Positions 52,201-60,444 of a stretch of 64,000 nt of DNA are shown one piece after another. The stretch covers positions 248,001 to 312,000 of the forward strand of contig NZ_CP086610.1 of NCBI RefSeq assembly GCF_020883495.1, written 5' to 3'. Each line of letters begins with the position of its first letter. The stretch's first letter is position 1. This DNA comes from Shinella zoogloeoides (GTDB taxonomy: Bacteria > Pseudomonadota > Alphaproteobacteria > Rhizobiales > Rhizobiaceae). The position numbers and the translations under genes are program-made. The notes beneath the pieces were generated by a model. The model was not told the DNA's origin, did no database searches, and saw only the letters and a program-made list of their open reading frames with translations.

Positions 52201-54706
52201 TAAGGTCGCCGGCAAATTCCGGCTTCACGCCGATCATCGTGCCGGCCGGCTTGACCGGCAGGGTGAGGTTGCGTTCGACGGCGCGGCCGCCGGCCTCCAT
52301 CATGCGCAGGGTGACGAGCGCTTCGAGGCGCTGGGTCGTGGAGGGCAGGTCGTTGACGGTGACGTCGAAGGTCGTCTTGCCCTCGTCGTCCAGCACGTCG
52401 AGGCCGTCGAGCGGAATGCGGCTCTCCTCGATGGCTTCCTCGTCGGCAAGGCCGAAGACATAGCCGGGATAGGCGGCGTCCTGATGCGTCGGCTTCAGCG
52501 CGACGTCGCCCTCGATCTCGAGGCCCGCGCCCGGCGCGCCGTAGAGATAGCGGCCTTCGACGGAAACGGGAGCGGGAACGCCGGTCTCGACGGCCTTCGC
52601 CTCGCTCGTCATGTCGAATTCGATGCGGTCGGGCACGAAATCGTCGACGAGGAAGGTCTTTTCGGCAATCGCCGTGCCCTTCGGGTCGGTATAGACCTGC
52701 ATGGTCCAGGTGCCGCGCATGCTGTTTTCCATGAGCGGCAGGTCGATGGCATAGCCGCCGAGCGTGGCTTCGGCCACCATGCGGCGGTCTTCCACGCCGT
52801 CGGGACGGTTGAAGATGAAGGTGAGCGGCAGTTTCTCGACGGCGTTGGATTCGATGTCGCGGGCGAGCGCCGAGGCATGCACCGTCTCGCCGGCGCGGTA
52901 GATGCCGCGCTCGGTCCAGGTCAGCACGTCGATGGCGCCCGGCGCGGGGCGGCCGGTGACGCCGCGGTCGGACAGGTCGAAGCCGGCGCGGGTCATGTCG
53001 AGGAAGACGAAGTCGCCTTCGCCCTTGCGGGCGAGAATGACGGCGGGCGTGTTGGCGGCGGTGCCGCGCATCAGGCCGGCGGTGAAGGTCGCGCGGCCCT
53101 CCGCATCGGTCGTCGCCGTGCCGAGCACTTCGTTGTTCTTGGCGATGAGCTGGAGTTCGACGCCTTCCAGCGGGTCGGCGCTGTCGAGTGAGCGGGCGAA
53201 GACGTTGAGGCCGTCCGTGCCGGCATAGGTCGTGAGGCCGACATCCGAGACGACGAACCATTGCGTCGCCTTGCTGTCCCATTCGTTGCTGCGGCCGTTC
53301 GTGGCGGCGGCGGTCAGCACATAGACGCCGGGCTTGCGCTCCGGCAGGGCCTCGTCGACCGGGAAGCTGGTGACGACGTCCTTGTTCAGCTCCGGCGAGA
53401 TCTCGATCTTGCCCTGCCAGACCAGTTCGCCATTCTGGTTCTCGATATTGCTGGCGGAATAGCCGTCGAGCTGGGTGAGGAAGCGGCTTTCGGCGAGCAG
53501 GCCCGCGATGGCGCGGTCGCCGACGCGGTAGAGCTTCAGGTCGGCGCTGTCGGTGTTGACCGAGACGATCGGGATGCCGCGGCGAACGCTGCCCGGCAGC
53601 ACGAAGCCGTCGCCGGTGAAGCGCACCGTGGCTGCACGGTCCTGCACATAGATGTCGAGATCGACCGGCGCGGCCAGCGGCTCGTCGACGGCCGACGGCA
53701 GGCCGGTGCGGAAGGCGATCTTGTAGCGCTGGCCGTGGGCGAGGCCCTCGACGCAGATCTGCCGGTCCTTCGCCTCCACCGCCTTGGGCGCCGCGCCGTC
53801 GAGCGTGACGAAGGAGGCGTAGTCCGCGCCCGACTTGACGAGCGGTTCGGAGAACTCGACGCAGGCGCGCGGATTGGCGCTGTCGGAATCGATCGTGTGA
53901 TTTACGACGCGGAAGCCCTGGCGCGTGCGCAGGCTCACATAGGCCGAGCGTACGGCCACGTCCTCCTCCTGCTCAAGGCTCGCCTTGTAGGCGTTGATGC
54001 CGGCGCGGTAGTTGCCCGAAACGTCGAGCGTATCGCCGAGAACGGCGAGCGCGCGGGCGCGCGTCTCCGTCGTGCGCGAAAGCTGGTAGGCGTTGATCGC
54101 CGCAAGTGCGCCCTGACCGGCCAGATAGCTGTTGTTGGTGGCGCGGGCCATGGATTCGGCGGTCTCGAGCCAGAGGTAATAATCGTCCGGGGCGATCGAG
54201 AGTGCGCCCTTGTAGGCGGCAAGCGCCTCGTCGAAGCGGCCGGAGGCCGTTTCGATGCGGCCGAGCGAGGCGAGGCTTTCCGAGCCTTGGTCTTCCTGGC
54301 CGGCGGGCATCGAGAGATTGTCGCGAAGGGCGCGCGCGTCGTTCGTCATATATTCGGTGATGAAGGCGAGCGCCGGGGCCGCGCCGATATCGGCGGCATT
54401 GTCGGCCTTGACGATCTTGCCGGCGACCGCACCCTGGAAATGGTTGAGCTGGTTGAAATCGCTCTTCAGGAAGCACCACTTCACCTTGGGATTATAGGTG
54501 AAGGCGCGGCAGGACATGTCGTCGATGCAATCGGTCTTGCACTGGTCGAGCGTCACATCCTGCACCGTGCGCAGGTCGAAGCCGAAATAGTCGCCGTTGT
54601 CCGTCGTCACGACGGTGCGTGTCTCTTCGGCATGGGCGATATGGGGTGGAGAGGCGACGGCAGAAAGAAGAAGTGCCGAGAAACCGAAGATTGCGCGCAT
54701 AGACAT
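49253..54706 (-). CDS. Bacterial alpha-2-macroglobulin with N-terminal PAN/Apple domain
   Basis: This 1,817-residue periplasmic lipoprotein-free protein has a signal peptide (MSMRAIFGFSALLLSAVASP), a PAN/Apple-like Cys module (TLDQCKTDCIDDMSCRAFTY, ending CFLKS), TPR-like helices, macroglobulin and bait regions, and the thioester motif YPYGCTEQTTSRA (Cys1368). It traps proteases that enter the periplasm. SD AGGAGG is 5 bp before ATG 54706. It pairs with pbpC, which repairs peptidoglycan damage. This is longer than typical E. coli YfhM (about 1,653), mainly by the extra N-terminus. Confidence 0.93.
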   Translation of the reverse strand: MSMRAIFGFSALLLSAVASPPHIAHAEETRTVVTTDNGDYFGFDLRTVQDVTLDQCKTDCIDDMSCRAFTYNPKVKWCFLKSDFNQLNHFQGAVAGKIVKADNAADIGAAPALAFITEYMTNDARALRDNLSMPAGQEDQGSESLASLGRIETASGRFDEALAAYKGALSIAPDDYYLWLETAESMARATNNSYLAGQGALAAINAYQLSRTTETRARALAVLGDTLDVSGNYRAGINAYKASLEQEEDVAVRSAYVSLRTRQGFRVVNHTIDSDSANPRACVEFSEPLVKSGADYASFVTLDGAAPKAVEAKDRQICVEGLAHGQRYKIAFRTGLPSAVDEPLAAPVDLDIYVQDRAATVRFTGDGFVLPGSVRRGIPIVSVNTDSADLKLYRVGDRAIAGLLAESRFLTQLDGYSASNIENQNGELVWQGKIEISPELNKDVVTSFPVDEALPERKPGVYVLTAAATNGRSNEWDSKATQWFVVSDVGLTTYAGTDGLNVFARSLDSADPLEGVELQLIAKNNEVLGTATTDAEGRATFTAGLMRGTAANTPAVILARKGEGDFVFLDMTRAGFDLSDRGVTGRPAPGAIDVLTWTERGIYRAGETVHASALARDIESNAVEKLPLTFIFNRPDGVEDRRMVAEATLGGYAIDLPLMENSMRGTWTMQVYTDPKGTAIAEKTFLVDDFVPDRIEFDMTSEAKAVETGVPAPVSVEGRYLYGAPGAGLEIEGDVALKPTHQDAAYPGYVFGLADEEAIEESRIPLDGLDVLDDEGKTTFDVTVNDLPSTTQRLEALVTLRMMEAGGRAVERNLTLPVKPAGTMIGVKPEFAGDLTENSIANFQVIAVDPDGKRAAMQGMPWKLLEIERNYQWYREGSSWRYEPVMTTKQIANGTLDVTADGGRISAPVTWGRYRLEVESAEPDGPATSVEFDAGWYVAASSTETPDALEISLDKESYAIGDTARLKVSPRHAGQLLITVGAESLVSTQTASIGAEGGEVEIPVTEAWGSGSYVTATLFRPGSDQESRMPMRAIGITWLKVDPADRKLNVALDAPEKTLPRQPLDISLKVAGAGANEEAYITVAAVDVGILNLTRYEAPDPAGWYFGQRRLGMEIRDLYGRLIDGSLGATGRLRTGGDGGEGALQGNPPKEKLVAFFAGPVKLDADGNAKVSFDIPQFNGTARLMAVAWTKTGIGSASKDVVIRDPVVVTASLPKFLAPGDRSDLRLDIANTDAPAGDYTVEITHNASVMVEQTGAGQTIQLTPGSKTALTLSLIGGEVGDGLVTVKLSNGSGMSLEQALNVPVRPAAMPITTRRPIEIAANGSLTIDDQLLADSQLADASVSLSVSRAAAFDIPALLMALDRYPYGCTEQTTSRALPLLYLSELSKQSGLPEDPETQKRVQDAIYRVLANQSSSGSFGLWSPGYGDLWLDAFVTDFLTRAREQKFDVPEQAMLQALSNLQNAISYDVNVSTQGHEIAYALYVLARNRKAAISDLRYYADTKLSEFSSPLSRAQIAGALGLYGDAQRSMAIFSDALGLARETAVNASLSRTDYGSSLRDGAAILALAAEARPVPTIIPDLSKQVAKQWEDKPWTSTQEQTWMLLAARSVKDADKDLKLEINGAPRAGGYAARMTGKSLLENPLTVANRTDEPVSAVLTTVAAPANPMPAGGDGFSIERTYYTLDGEEANITEATQNERYVVVLKATEHNNWASRIIITDLLPAGFEIDNPSLVDSAKLSNFDWLGETEAAHTEFRYDRFVAAFNRSEGDNRDVTLAYVVRAVTPGTYDLPAAQVEDMYRPQFSARTATGRMQVVKAE

Positions 54707-55190
54707 GAAGTCCTCCTACCGCTGCCCGTCTCGTTGTCGCCGCCACTGTTCCGACCTCGGCCCCGGCTTGTCAATCGAAAGACGAAGCGCTTCGGGGTGC
54801 CGGAAAGGGATGGCGCATGGAACCAGGGGGAAGACGTTTGGGTTCGCCGGTTCAATCGCTGGAAATGCGAAAAATTTTCACGGATCGCCGCGTTAACCTT
54901 TTGTTAACCATATCGGCGCAGACTCCGGATCATCGACGGGCGCTTCTCTGTCATACCGCTGTTACAGGCGGCCGGTAGAAACCTCGTCAGAAACGAAAGT
55001 CGTGTTTCGAAAACGCAGTGACCACGGATGTACTGGCACCGCGCGAAACACTTCCCCGGCAAGGCCGGGATGAGGAAGCGGGGGTATAACCCTCGCTTTT
55101 TTCATGTCTTCTTTCCGCCCGCGACGGCTGGACCCTGTCTCCCGATTATCCTACCCATGGTGCCCTCCTTCCTCGTTTCCGGACGGTTGC
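54707..55190. promoter_or_regulatory. Divergent intergenic region (alpha-2-macroglobulin / AEC transporter)
   Basis: This 484-bp stretch has no gene I can support; a frame open from 55104 continues into the AEC gene but has no similarity. An AT-rich block TTAACCTTTTGTTAACC (54893-54909) is a possible promoter or binding site. No structured RNA was recognised. Confidence 0.3.
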
Positions 55191-56135
55191 ATGTCTGACG
55201 TCGCCCTCAATGTCCTTCCCATCTTCGCGCTCATCCTGATCGGCTGGCTGCTGGTGCGCACCGGCTATCTCCGGGAGGCGCTGGGGGAGGGGCTGGGCGA
55301 GTTCGTCTTCCGCGTCGCCGTGCCCGTGCTGCTCTTCCGCACCATCGCGGAGGCGGATTTCGCGGGCGAAGCGCCCTGGCGCATCTGGGTCGGCTATTTC
55401 GCGGGGGTCGCCGTGACGTGGACGGTGGCGCATCTGGTGGCGACGCTGGGCTTTTCGCGCGACCGGCGCATCGGCGTGCTGGCCGGCGTTTCCTCGGCCT
55501 TCGCCAACAATGTCTTCATCGGCCTGCCGCTCGTTTCGCGCGTCGTCGGCGACGAGGGGCTTGTTGCGCTCTCGGTGCTGCTCTCGGTGCATCTGCCGGT
55601 GATGATGATCGCCGGGACGATCCTGATGGAGCGCGCCGAGCGCAAGGAAGGCACCCGCGAGCCGCAGAGCTTCGCCGCTCTTCTTGCCGGAATAGGCAAC
55701 AGCCTTGTGCGCAATCCGCTGGTGATCGGCCTTCTCGCCGGCGCGCTGTTCCATGTCGCCGGCATGCCGCTCGGTGGGCCGGTGAAGGTGGTGGTCGACC
55801 AGATCGCCGCGACGGCCGCACCCGCCGCGCTCGTCTCTATCGGCATGGCGCTCAACAAGTACAAGCTCGGCGGCAATGCCGGCATCGCGCTGGCCATGAC
55901 CGGCCTCAAGCTCCTGCTCCTGCCGGGGTCGGTCTATGTCGCCTGCCGGCTGCTCGGCCTCAGCCCGGAATGGACCGCCGCGATGGTGCTGACATCCTCC
56001 GTGCCGACAGGCGTCAATGCCTGGCTGCTCGCCAACCATTTCGGCGTCGGCCATGCGCTGGCCTCTTCCACCATCACCATGACCACGGCTCTCGGGGTCT
56101 TCACGGTTTCCTTCTGGGCCTGGCTTCTGGGCTGA
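55191..56135 (+). CDS. AEC-family (auxin efflux carrier) transporter
   Basis: This 314-residue protein has about ten transmembrane segments in the AEC pattern: NVLPIFALILIGWLLVRTGY at the start, VSSAFANNVFIGLPLVSRVV and MVLTSSVPTGVNAWLLANHF near the end, the last with the PTG motif. Bacterial members move malonate, organic acids or amino acids. ATG 55191 (MSDVALNVLPIF) is the conserved start. A bidirectional terminator follows at 56166. The substrate is unknown. Confidence 0.9.
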   Translation: MSDVALNVLPIFALILIGWLLVRTGYLREALGEGLGEFVFRVAVPVLLFRTIAEADFAGEAPWRIWVGYFAGVAVTWTVAHLVATLGFSRDRRIGVLAGVSSAFANNVFIGLPLVSRVVGDEGLVALSVLLSVHLPVMMIAGTILMERAERKEGTREPQSFAALLAGIGNSLVRNPLVIGLLAGALFHVAGMPLGGPVKVVVDQIAATAAPAALVSIGMALNKYKLGGNAGIALAMTGLKLLLLPGSVYVACRLLGLSPEWTAAMVLTSSVPTGVNAWLLANHFGVGHALASSTITMTTALGVFTVSFWAWLLG

Positions 56136-56165
56136 GGCCGCAAAGCCTTCATTCCCGCATAACAA

Positions 56166-56190
56166 AAAACCCGGCGTGAGGCCGGGTTTT
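56166..56190. terminator. Bidirectional terminator
   Basis: AAAACCCGGC (56166-56175) and GCCGGGTTTT (56181-56190) form a perfect 10-bp stem with loop GTGAG, flanked by A and T runs. It ends both the AEC gene (plus) and the cytochrome gene (minus). Confidence 0.93.
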
Positions 56191-56214
56191 CGTTTGTCGC
56201 TATGGCGGGCGCGC

Positions 56215-57024
56215 TTACTGGGCGGCCGGCTGTTCCGTCGTGGTGCCCTGCGTTGCGCCTTCGGCTGGAGCTGCACCCTCGGTCGTCGTTGCAGCAGCGC
56301 CACCTTCAGCCGGAGCGGCGCCCTCGGTCGTGGTCGCCGCAGCGCCGCCCTCAGCCGGAGCCGCACCTTCGGTCGTCGTGGCGGCAGCGCCGCCTTCGGT
56401 TGCCGTCGCGCCTTCCGCGGGAGCCGCAGCTTCCGTTGCGGCTGCGCCGCCGGCATCCGCGCCTTCGCTCGAAGCGGTCGGCAGGGCCGCCGGGCTGTCG
56501 GAGAGGCTGCGCAGGTAGGCGATCAGGTTGGCGCGCTCGTCTTCCTTCTTGAGGCCGGCGAAGCCCATGGCGGTGCCCGGGACGTGCTTCTTCGGCGCTT
56601 CGAGGAAGAAGTTCAGGTGATCGAAGTCCCAGACGACCTTGTGGCCTTCGGAGAAGGTGGTCATGCCGGCGGAATAGCTGAAGCCCTCATGCGAGGCGAT
56701 CGGGCGGTTCACGACGTCCCAGAGATTGGGGCCGACCTTGTTCGGTCCGCCCTTCTCCGAGGTGTGACAGCTCGCACACTTCTTGAAGACGGTTTCGCCG
56801 GCTGCCGCATCGGCGCTGGCGAGCAGGGTCGCGATCGGCGTGCCCTTGGCCTCTTCACCGCCGCCGGCCGCTTCACCGCCAGCCGCTTCCTCGGCGACGA
56901 TCGTGAAACCTTCCTTCTCGGGGGCTTCCGAATGGAAAATGCCTTCAGAAGCGATCGACACGGACATCAGCACGAAGACGGTGCCCAGAAGGGCACCTAC
57001 GCCCATGTTCACATAAGAGTTCAT
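56215..57024 (-). CDS. cycM: Membrane-anchored cytochrome c (CycM-like) with Ala/Glu/Thr-rich tail
   Basis: This 269-residue protein has one N-terminal membrane helix ([20 protein letters not shown]), a class I cytochrome c domain with heme motif CASCH and axial Met in the [14 protein letters not shown] region, then a low-complexity tail of about 90 residues repeating [15 protein letters not shown]. It carries electrons from the bc1 complex to oxidase. The tail is repeated three times at DNA level (45-bp units from 56267). ATG 57024 is the start. Tail length probably varies between strains. Confidence 0.92.
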   Translation of the reverse strand: MNSYVNMGVGALLGTVFVLMSVSIASEGIFHSEAPEKEGFTIVAEEAAGGEAAGGGEEAKGTPIATLLASADAAAGETVFKKCASCHTSEKGGPNKVGPNLWDVVNRPIASHEGFSYSAGMTTFSEGHKVVWDFDHLNFFLEAPKKHVPGTAMGFAGLKKEDERANLIAYLRSLSDSPAALPTASSEGADAGGAAATEAAAPAEGATATEGGAAATTTEGAAPAEGGAAATTTEGAAPAEGGAAATTTEGAAPAEGATQGTTTEQPAAQ

Positions 57025-57176
57025 CCAAACGCTCCCCTAGCAACCGGCGGACAGACTACCGGCCAGTCTTGAAATCGCGCGGAACCTATGTCTTTTGCTG
57101 CTTCGTTGCAACAGTGATTGTAGCCCCCGCACTGAGACCTTTTGACACTTTTCCCGGGGGTTTTGAAGGGCCTGCG

Positions 57177-57932
57177 ATGATTCCCGGCAATTTTGACAAG
57201 ACCCTCGTGCTCATTCCCGCGCGCATGGCCTCGACACGCCTTCCCGGCAAGCCGCTCGCCGACATTGCCGGCCTGCCGATGATCGTCCAGGTTGCGCGCC
57301 GGGCCGCCGCCGCCGATGTCGGCCGGATCGTCGTCGCGGTCGATCACCAGGACATTTTCGATGCGGTCGTGGCGGCAGGCTTTACGGCCGTGATGACGCG
57401 GGTCGATCACCAGTCCGGCTCCGACCGCATCCACGAGGCGCTGATGAAAAGCGACCCGGAAGGCCGGGCCGAGATCGTCATCAACGTGCAGGGCGACCTG
57501 CCGACCATCGACCCCGGGACGATCCGCGCGGCCCTTCGCCCGCTGGAGAACGCTGCGACCGATATTGCGACCCTCACGACGGAAATCCGCGACGAGCACG
57601 AGAAAACCAATCCCAATGTGGTGAAGGTCGTCGGCTCGCCGCTGAGCGAAAGCCGCCTGCGCGCGCTTTATTTTACACGCGCGACCGCGCCGCACGGCGA
57701 GGGGCCGCTCTATCACCATATCGGCCTCTACGCCTATCGCCGCAAGGCGCTGGAAACCTTCGTCACGCTCAAGCCCTCGACGCTGGAAAGGCGGGAATCG
57801 CTGGAGCAGCTCCGGGCGCTGGAAGCCGGCATGCGCATCGATGCGGAGATCGTTGACACGGTTCCGCTCGGTGTCGATACTCCCGCCGACCTTGAAAAGG
57901 CCCGGGCCATGCTCGCCGCCCACCCCATTTGA
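57177..57932 (+). CDS. kdsB: 3-deoxy-manno-octulosonate cytidylyltransferase
   Basis: This 251-residue enzyme activates Kdo to CMP-Kdo for LPS core synthesis. Features are [51 protein letters not shown] and [14 protein letters not shown]. The start is ATG 57177 ([14 protein letters not shown]). The frame is open to 57069, divergent from the cytochrome gene, but that part is not conserved. It is followed 13 bp later by the prephenate dehydratase gene. Confidence 0.95.
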   Translation: MIPGNFDKTLVLIPARMASTRLPGKPLADIAGLPMIVQVARRAAAADVGRIVVAVDHQDIFDAVVAAGFTAVMTRVDHQSGSDRIHEALMKSDPEGRAEIVINVQGDLPTIDPGTIRAALRPLENAATDIATLTTEIRDEHEKTNPNVVKVVGSPLSESRLRALYFTRATAPHGEGPLYHHIGLYAYRRKALETFVTLKPSTLERRESLEQLRALEAGMRIDAEIVDTVPLGVDTPADLEKARAMLAAHPI

Positions 57933-57945
57933 TACGGATATTCCC

Positions 57946-58797
57946 ATGATCAAGAAGACCAACAAGATCGCCTTCCAGGGCGAATTCGGCGCGAATTCCG
58001 ACATGGCGAGCCGCGACATGTTCCCCAACATGGAGCCGCTGCCCTGCCAGACCTTCGAGGACGCCTTCCTCGCCGTCGAGAACGGCGACGCCGATCTCGG
58101 CATGATCCCGATCGAGAACACGATTGCCGGCCGCGTCGCCGATATCCATCATCTCCTGCCGGAATCGCGCCTGCATATCGTCGGCGAATATTTCATGCCG
58201 ATCCGTTTCCAGCTCATGGTGCTGCCGGGTGTGACGAAAGATGAGGTGCGCACGGTCCACAGCCATATCCATGCGCTAGGCCAGTGCCGCAAGATCGTCC
58301 GCCTCAACGGCTGGAAGCCGGTCATCGCCGGCGATACGGCCGGCGCTGCCAAGCTCGTCTCGGAGACCGGCGACCGCTCCATGGCGGCGCTCGCCCCGCG
58401 CCTTGCGGCCGATCTCTACGGCCTGTCGATCATCGCGGAGAATGTCGAGGACACGGAAAGCAACGTCACGCGCTTCGTCGTGCTTTCGCGCGATCCCGCG
58501 CCGATCGAGCGCGACGGCGACGAGACCATCGTCACTACCTTCGTCTTCAATGTCCGCAACATTCCGGCCGCGCTCTACAAGGCGATGGGCGGCTTTGCGA
58601 CCAACGGCATCAACATGACGAAGCTGGAAAGCTACCAGATCGGCGGCAAGTTCTACGCCACGCAGTTCTATGCCGATATCGAGGGCCACCCGGACGATCT
58701 GCCGGTGCGCCGTGCGCTCGAGGAACTTCGCTTCTTCTCGGAAAAGGTCCGCATCCTCGGCACCTACCGGGCGCACCCGATGCGCAGCGCCTTCTAA
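57946..58797 (+). CDS. pheA: Prephenate dehydratase
   Basis: This 283-residue enzyme converts prephenate to phenylpyruvate. The catalytic part has IAFQGEFGANSDMASRDMFP, GMIPIENTIAGRVADIHHLL and ESNVTRFVVLSRD, the TRF motif of the dehydratase. The C-terminal ACT domain (NIPAALYKAMGGFATNGINM, KLESYQIGG) binds phenylalanine as feedback inhibitor. No fused chorismate mutase; that activity is at 8068. It forms an operon with kdsB. Its end overlaps the stop of the convergent nudC gene by 4 bp. Confidence 0.95.
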   Translation: MIKKTNKIAFQGEFGANSDMASRDMFPNMEPLPCQTFEDAFLAVENGDADLGMIPIENTIAGRVADIHHLLPESRLHIVGEYFMPIRFQLMVLPGVTKDEVRTVHSHIHALGQCRKIVRLNGWKPVIAGDTAGAAKLVSETGDRSMAALAPRLAADLYGLSIIAENVEDTESNVTRFVVLSRDPAPIERDGDETIVTTFVFNVRNIPAALYKAMGGFATNGINMTKLESYQIGGKFYATQFYADIEGHPDDLPVRRALEELRFFSEKVRILGTYRAHPMRSAF

Positions 58798-59765
58798 CTT
58801 TTCCAATCCAGCCAGTCGCGCATCAGGCGATGCGCGATGGCCCCCTTGGGCGGGGTCGCCATGCCGGGCGCGGCACCGGACGTCGCGCTGTGCTCGATCA
58901 TCGCCGCCGTCTCCTCGCGGGTGAACCAGCGGCAATCCTCCAGTTCCGTCTCGTCGCGGCGGATATCGAAGGAGATCGCCTCGCCATAGCAGCCGATCAT
59001 CAGCGAATGCGGCATCGGCCAGGGCTGCGAGGCGTGGTAGCGCACGCGCCCGACTCTGATGCCGGATTCTTCCAGCGTTTCACGGCGCACGGTATGCTCT
59101 ATGGTCTCGCCCGGCTCCAGGAAGCCGGCGAGGCAGGAGTAGACGCCGGGCTGGAAATGCGGCGAGCGGCCGAGCAGGCACAGATCCCGCTCGATATCGA
59201 TGACCAGCATGATCGCAACCGGATCGGTGCGCGGGAAGACGGTATGGTTGCACGCCTCGCAGACGCGGCGGTAGCCGCCGATTTCCGAGCGCGTCGGCGC
59301 GCCGCACTTGCCGCAGAAGCGGTTGTTGCCGTTCCAGGTCATCAGGCTGGAGGCCTGCGCGAACTGGCCGAGCAGATCGTCGTCGAGCATCTGCTGGCGG
59401 TAGAGTGTGCGCCCGTCGGCGGCCTTCAGCGGCTCCTGCAGGGTGTCGGGATCGGCGCTCACCGGGATGGCGAGGCGCGGCTCGCCGTTCTTCAGGTAGC
59501 CGAGCAGGATGGATTCGTCCGGCATCGGGCCGAGTTCGGCCAGTTCATAGGGCGCGAAGAGCGGGTCGATGATCTTCTCGTCGTGCTTGACGACGAGCTT
59601 GCCGCCGGCCAGCGCGAAGGCATGCACGTTCTCGGCCTTGAAGGCCTGCTCCAGGCAGTCCGGCGCGCGGTGCTCCGACTGGCGGTCGAGGCTGTTTTCC
59701 GCAAAGGCCACCATGGTGCTGGGTTCCGGATGCGGGCGGTATTGATCGAAAAGCGATGGCTTCAT
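58794..59765 (-). CDS. nudC: NAD+ / NADH pyrophosphatase (NudC)
   Basis: This 323-residue Nudix hydrolase has the zinc site FCGKCGAPT ... VCEACNHTVFPRTDP and the Nudix box GFLEPGETIEHTVRRETLEE with the NudC tag CYGEAISFD after it. Members cleave NADH and remove NAD caps from RNA. It starts at ATG 59765, which overlaps the HIT gene stop. Length is normal for the alphaproteobacterial form. Confidence 0.93.
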   Translation of the reverse strand: MKPSLFDQYRPHPEPSTMVAFAENSLDRQSEHRAPDCLEQAFKAENVHAFALAGGKLVVKHDEKIIDPLFAPYELAELGPMPDESILLGYLKNGEPRLAIPVSADPDTLQEPLKAADGRTLYRQQMLDDDLLGQFAQASSLMTWNGNNRFCGKCGAPTRSEIGGYRRVCEACNHTVFPRTDPVAIMLVIDIERDLCLLGRSPHFQPGVYSCLAGFLEPGETIEHTVRRETLEESGIRVGRVRYHASQPWPMPHSLMIGCYGEAISFDIRRDETELEDCRWFTREETAAMIEHSATSGAAPGMATPPKGAIAHRLMRDWLDWKS

Positions 59766-60205
59766 GGAGTGAGCGCGTCCAGCAGTTTGGCGGAAAAGGC
59801 CTTGGTTTCCTCAGCCGAGCGCGGCTCGGCGGCGCCGAAGCCCCAGACGGGGCCGGGCCAGTTCGGATCGCCCTCGTTGCGCGCGATGACATGCACATGA
59901 AGCTGGCGGACGATATTGCCGAGCGCGCCGATATTGATCTTGGCCGCGCCCGTCACCTTCTTCAGCGCTTCCGCCACCAGCGTCGTCTCGAAGGTCAGCA
60001 TGGTCTGGTCGAGTGGCGTCAGGTCGAAGACCTCGCTGGCGCCGGGGCGCTGCGGCACGAGCACCAGCCAGGGCCAGCGCGCGTCCTTCATCAGCCGAAG
60101 CTCGCACAGGCCGATCCTCGTGACGAGATCGCTGTCGCGGACCAGCCGTTCGTCGGGTCGAAAATCGCTCAAGGGGCCCTCCCGAAATGCTTTTGCCTGA
60201 TTCAT
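59762..60205 (-). CDS. HIT-family protein
   Basis: This 147-residue protein has the histidine triad segment QLHVHVIARN (an H-x-H variant with the third His replaced), DPNWPGPVWGFGAAEPRS after it, and LRLMKDARWPWLVLVPQRPG in the first half. HIT proteins hydrolyse nucleoside phosphoramidates or dinucleotides. ATG 60205 is used; a longer frame from 60316 lacks similarity. It overlaps nudC by 4 bp, so the two are co-expressed. Confidence 0.85.
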   Translation of the reverse strand: MNQAKAFREGPLSDFRPDERLVRDSDLVTRIGLCELRLMKDARWPWLVLVPQRPGASEVFDLTPLDQTMLTFETTLVAEALKKVTGAAKINIGALGNIVRQLHVHVIARNEGDPNWPGPVWGFGAAEPRSAEETKAFSAKLLDALTP

Positions 60206-60284
60206 GACACGCACCCGATCTTGCTCCAACAGTTTTTTATCGGCTCGGCTTGCATTCGGATGGAATATTGCCGATATGGGGGAC

Positions 60285-60382
60285 GGGAGGTTGGTGGTGG
60301 ACGAGCCACTCGCCAACCGGGTCAGGTCCGGAAGGAAGCAGCCCTAACGAGCCCCGGCACGGGTCATCGTGCCAGCCTCCCA
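60285..60382 (+). ncRNA. ffs: Signal recognition particle RNA (4.5S type)
   Basis: The conserved SRP domain-IV motif GTCAGGTCCGGAAGGAAGCA (60321-60340), then GCCCTAA, is flanked by a long stem: GGGAGGTTGG at the 5' end pairs with CCAGCCTCCC at the 3' end. Length about 98 nt, with no Alu domain. It binds Ffh and targets membrane proteins. It sits 62 bp upstream of dnaX, the usual rhizobial order. Confidence 0.95.
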
Positions 60383-60444
60383 CCTTTCCGTCCTGATCCT
60401 GGCCGTCCTGTCGGGACTCTTGAGTTCGATTAGCGGCAGGGTCG

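Noticed and set aside
48965..53191. 1,408-codon open frame on the plus strand opposite the alpha-2-macroglobulin gene
   Set aside because: It is antisense to a well-supported gene, has GC-biased composition typical of shadow frames, and shows no domain or start signals.
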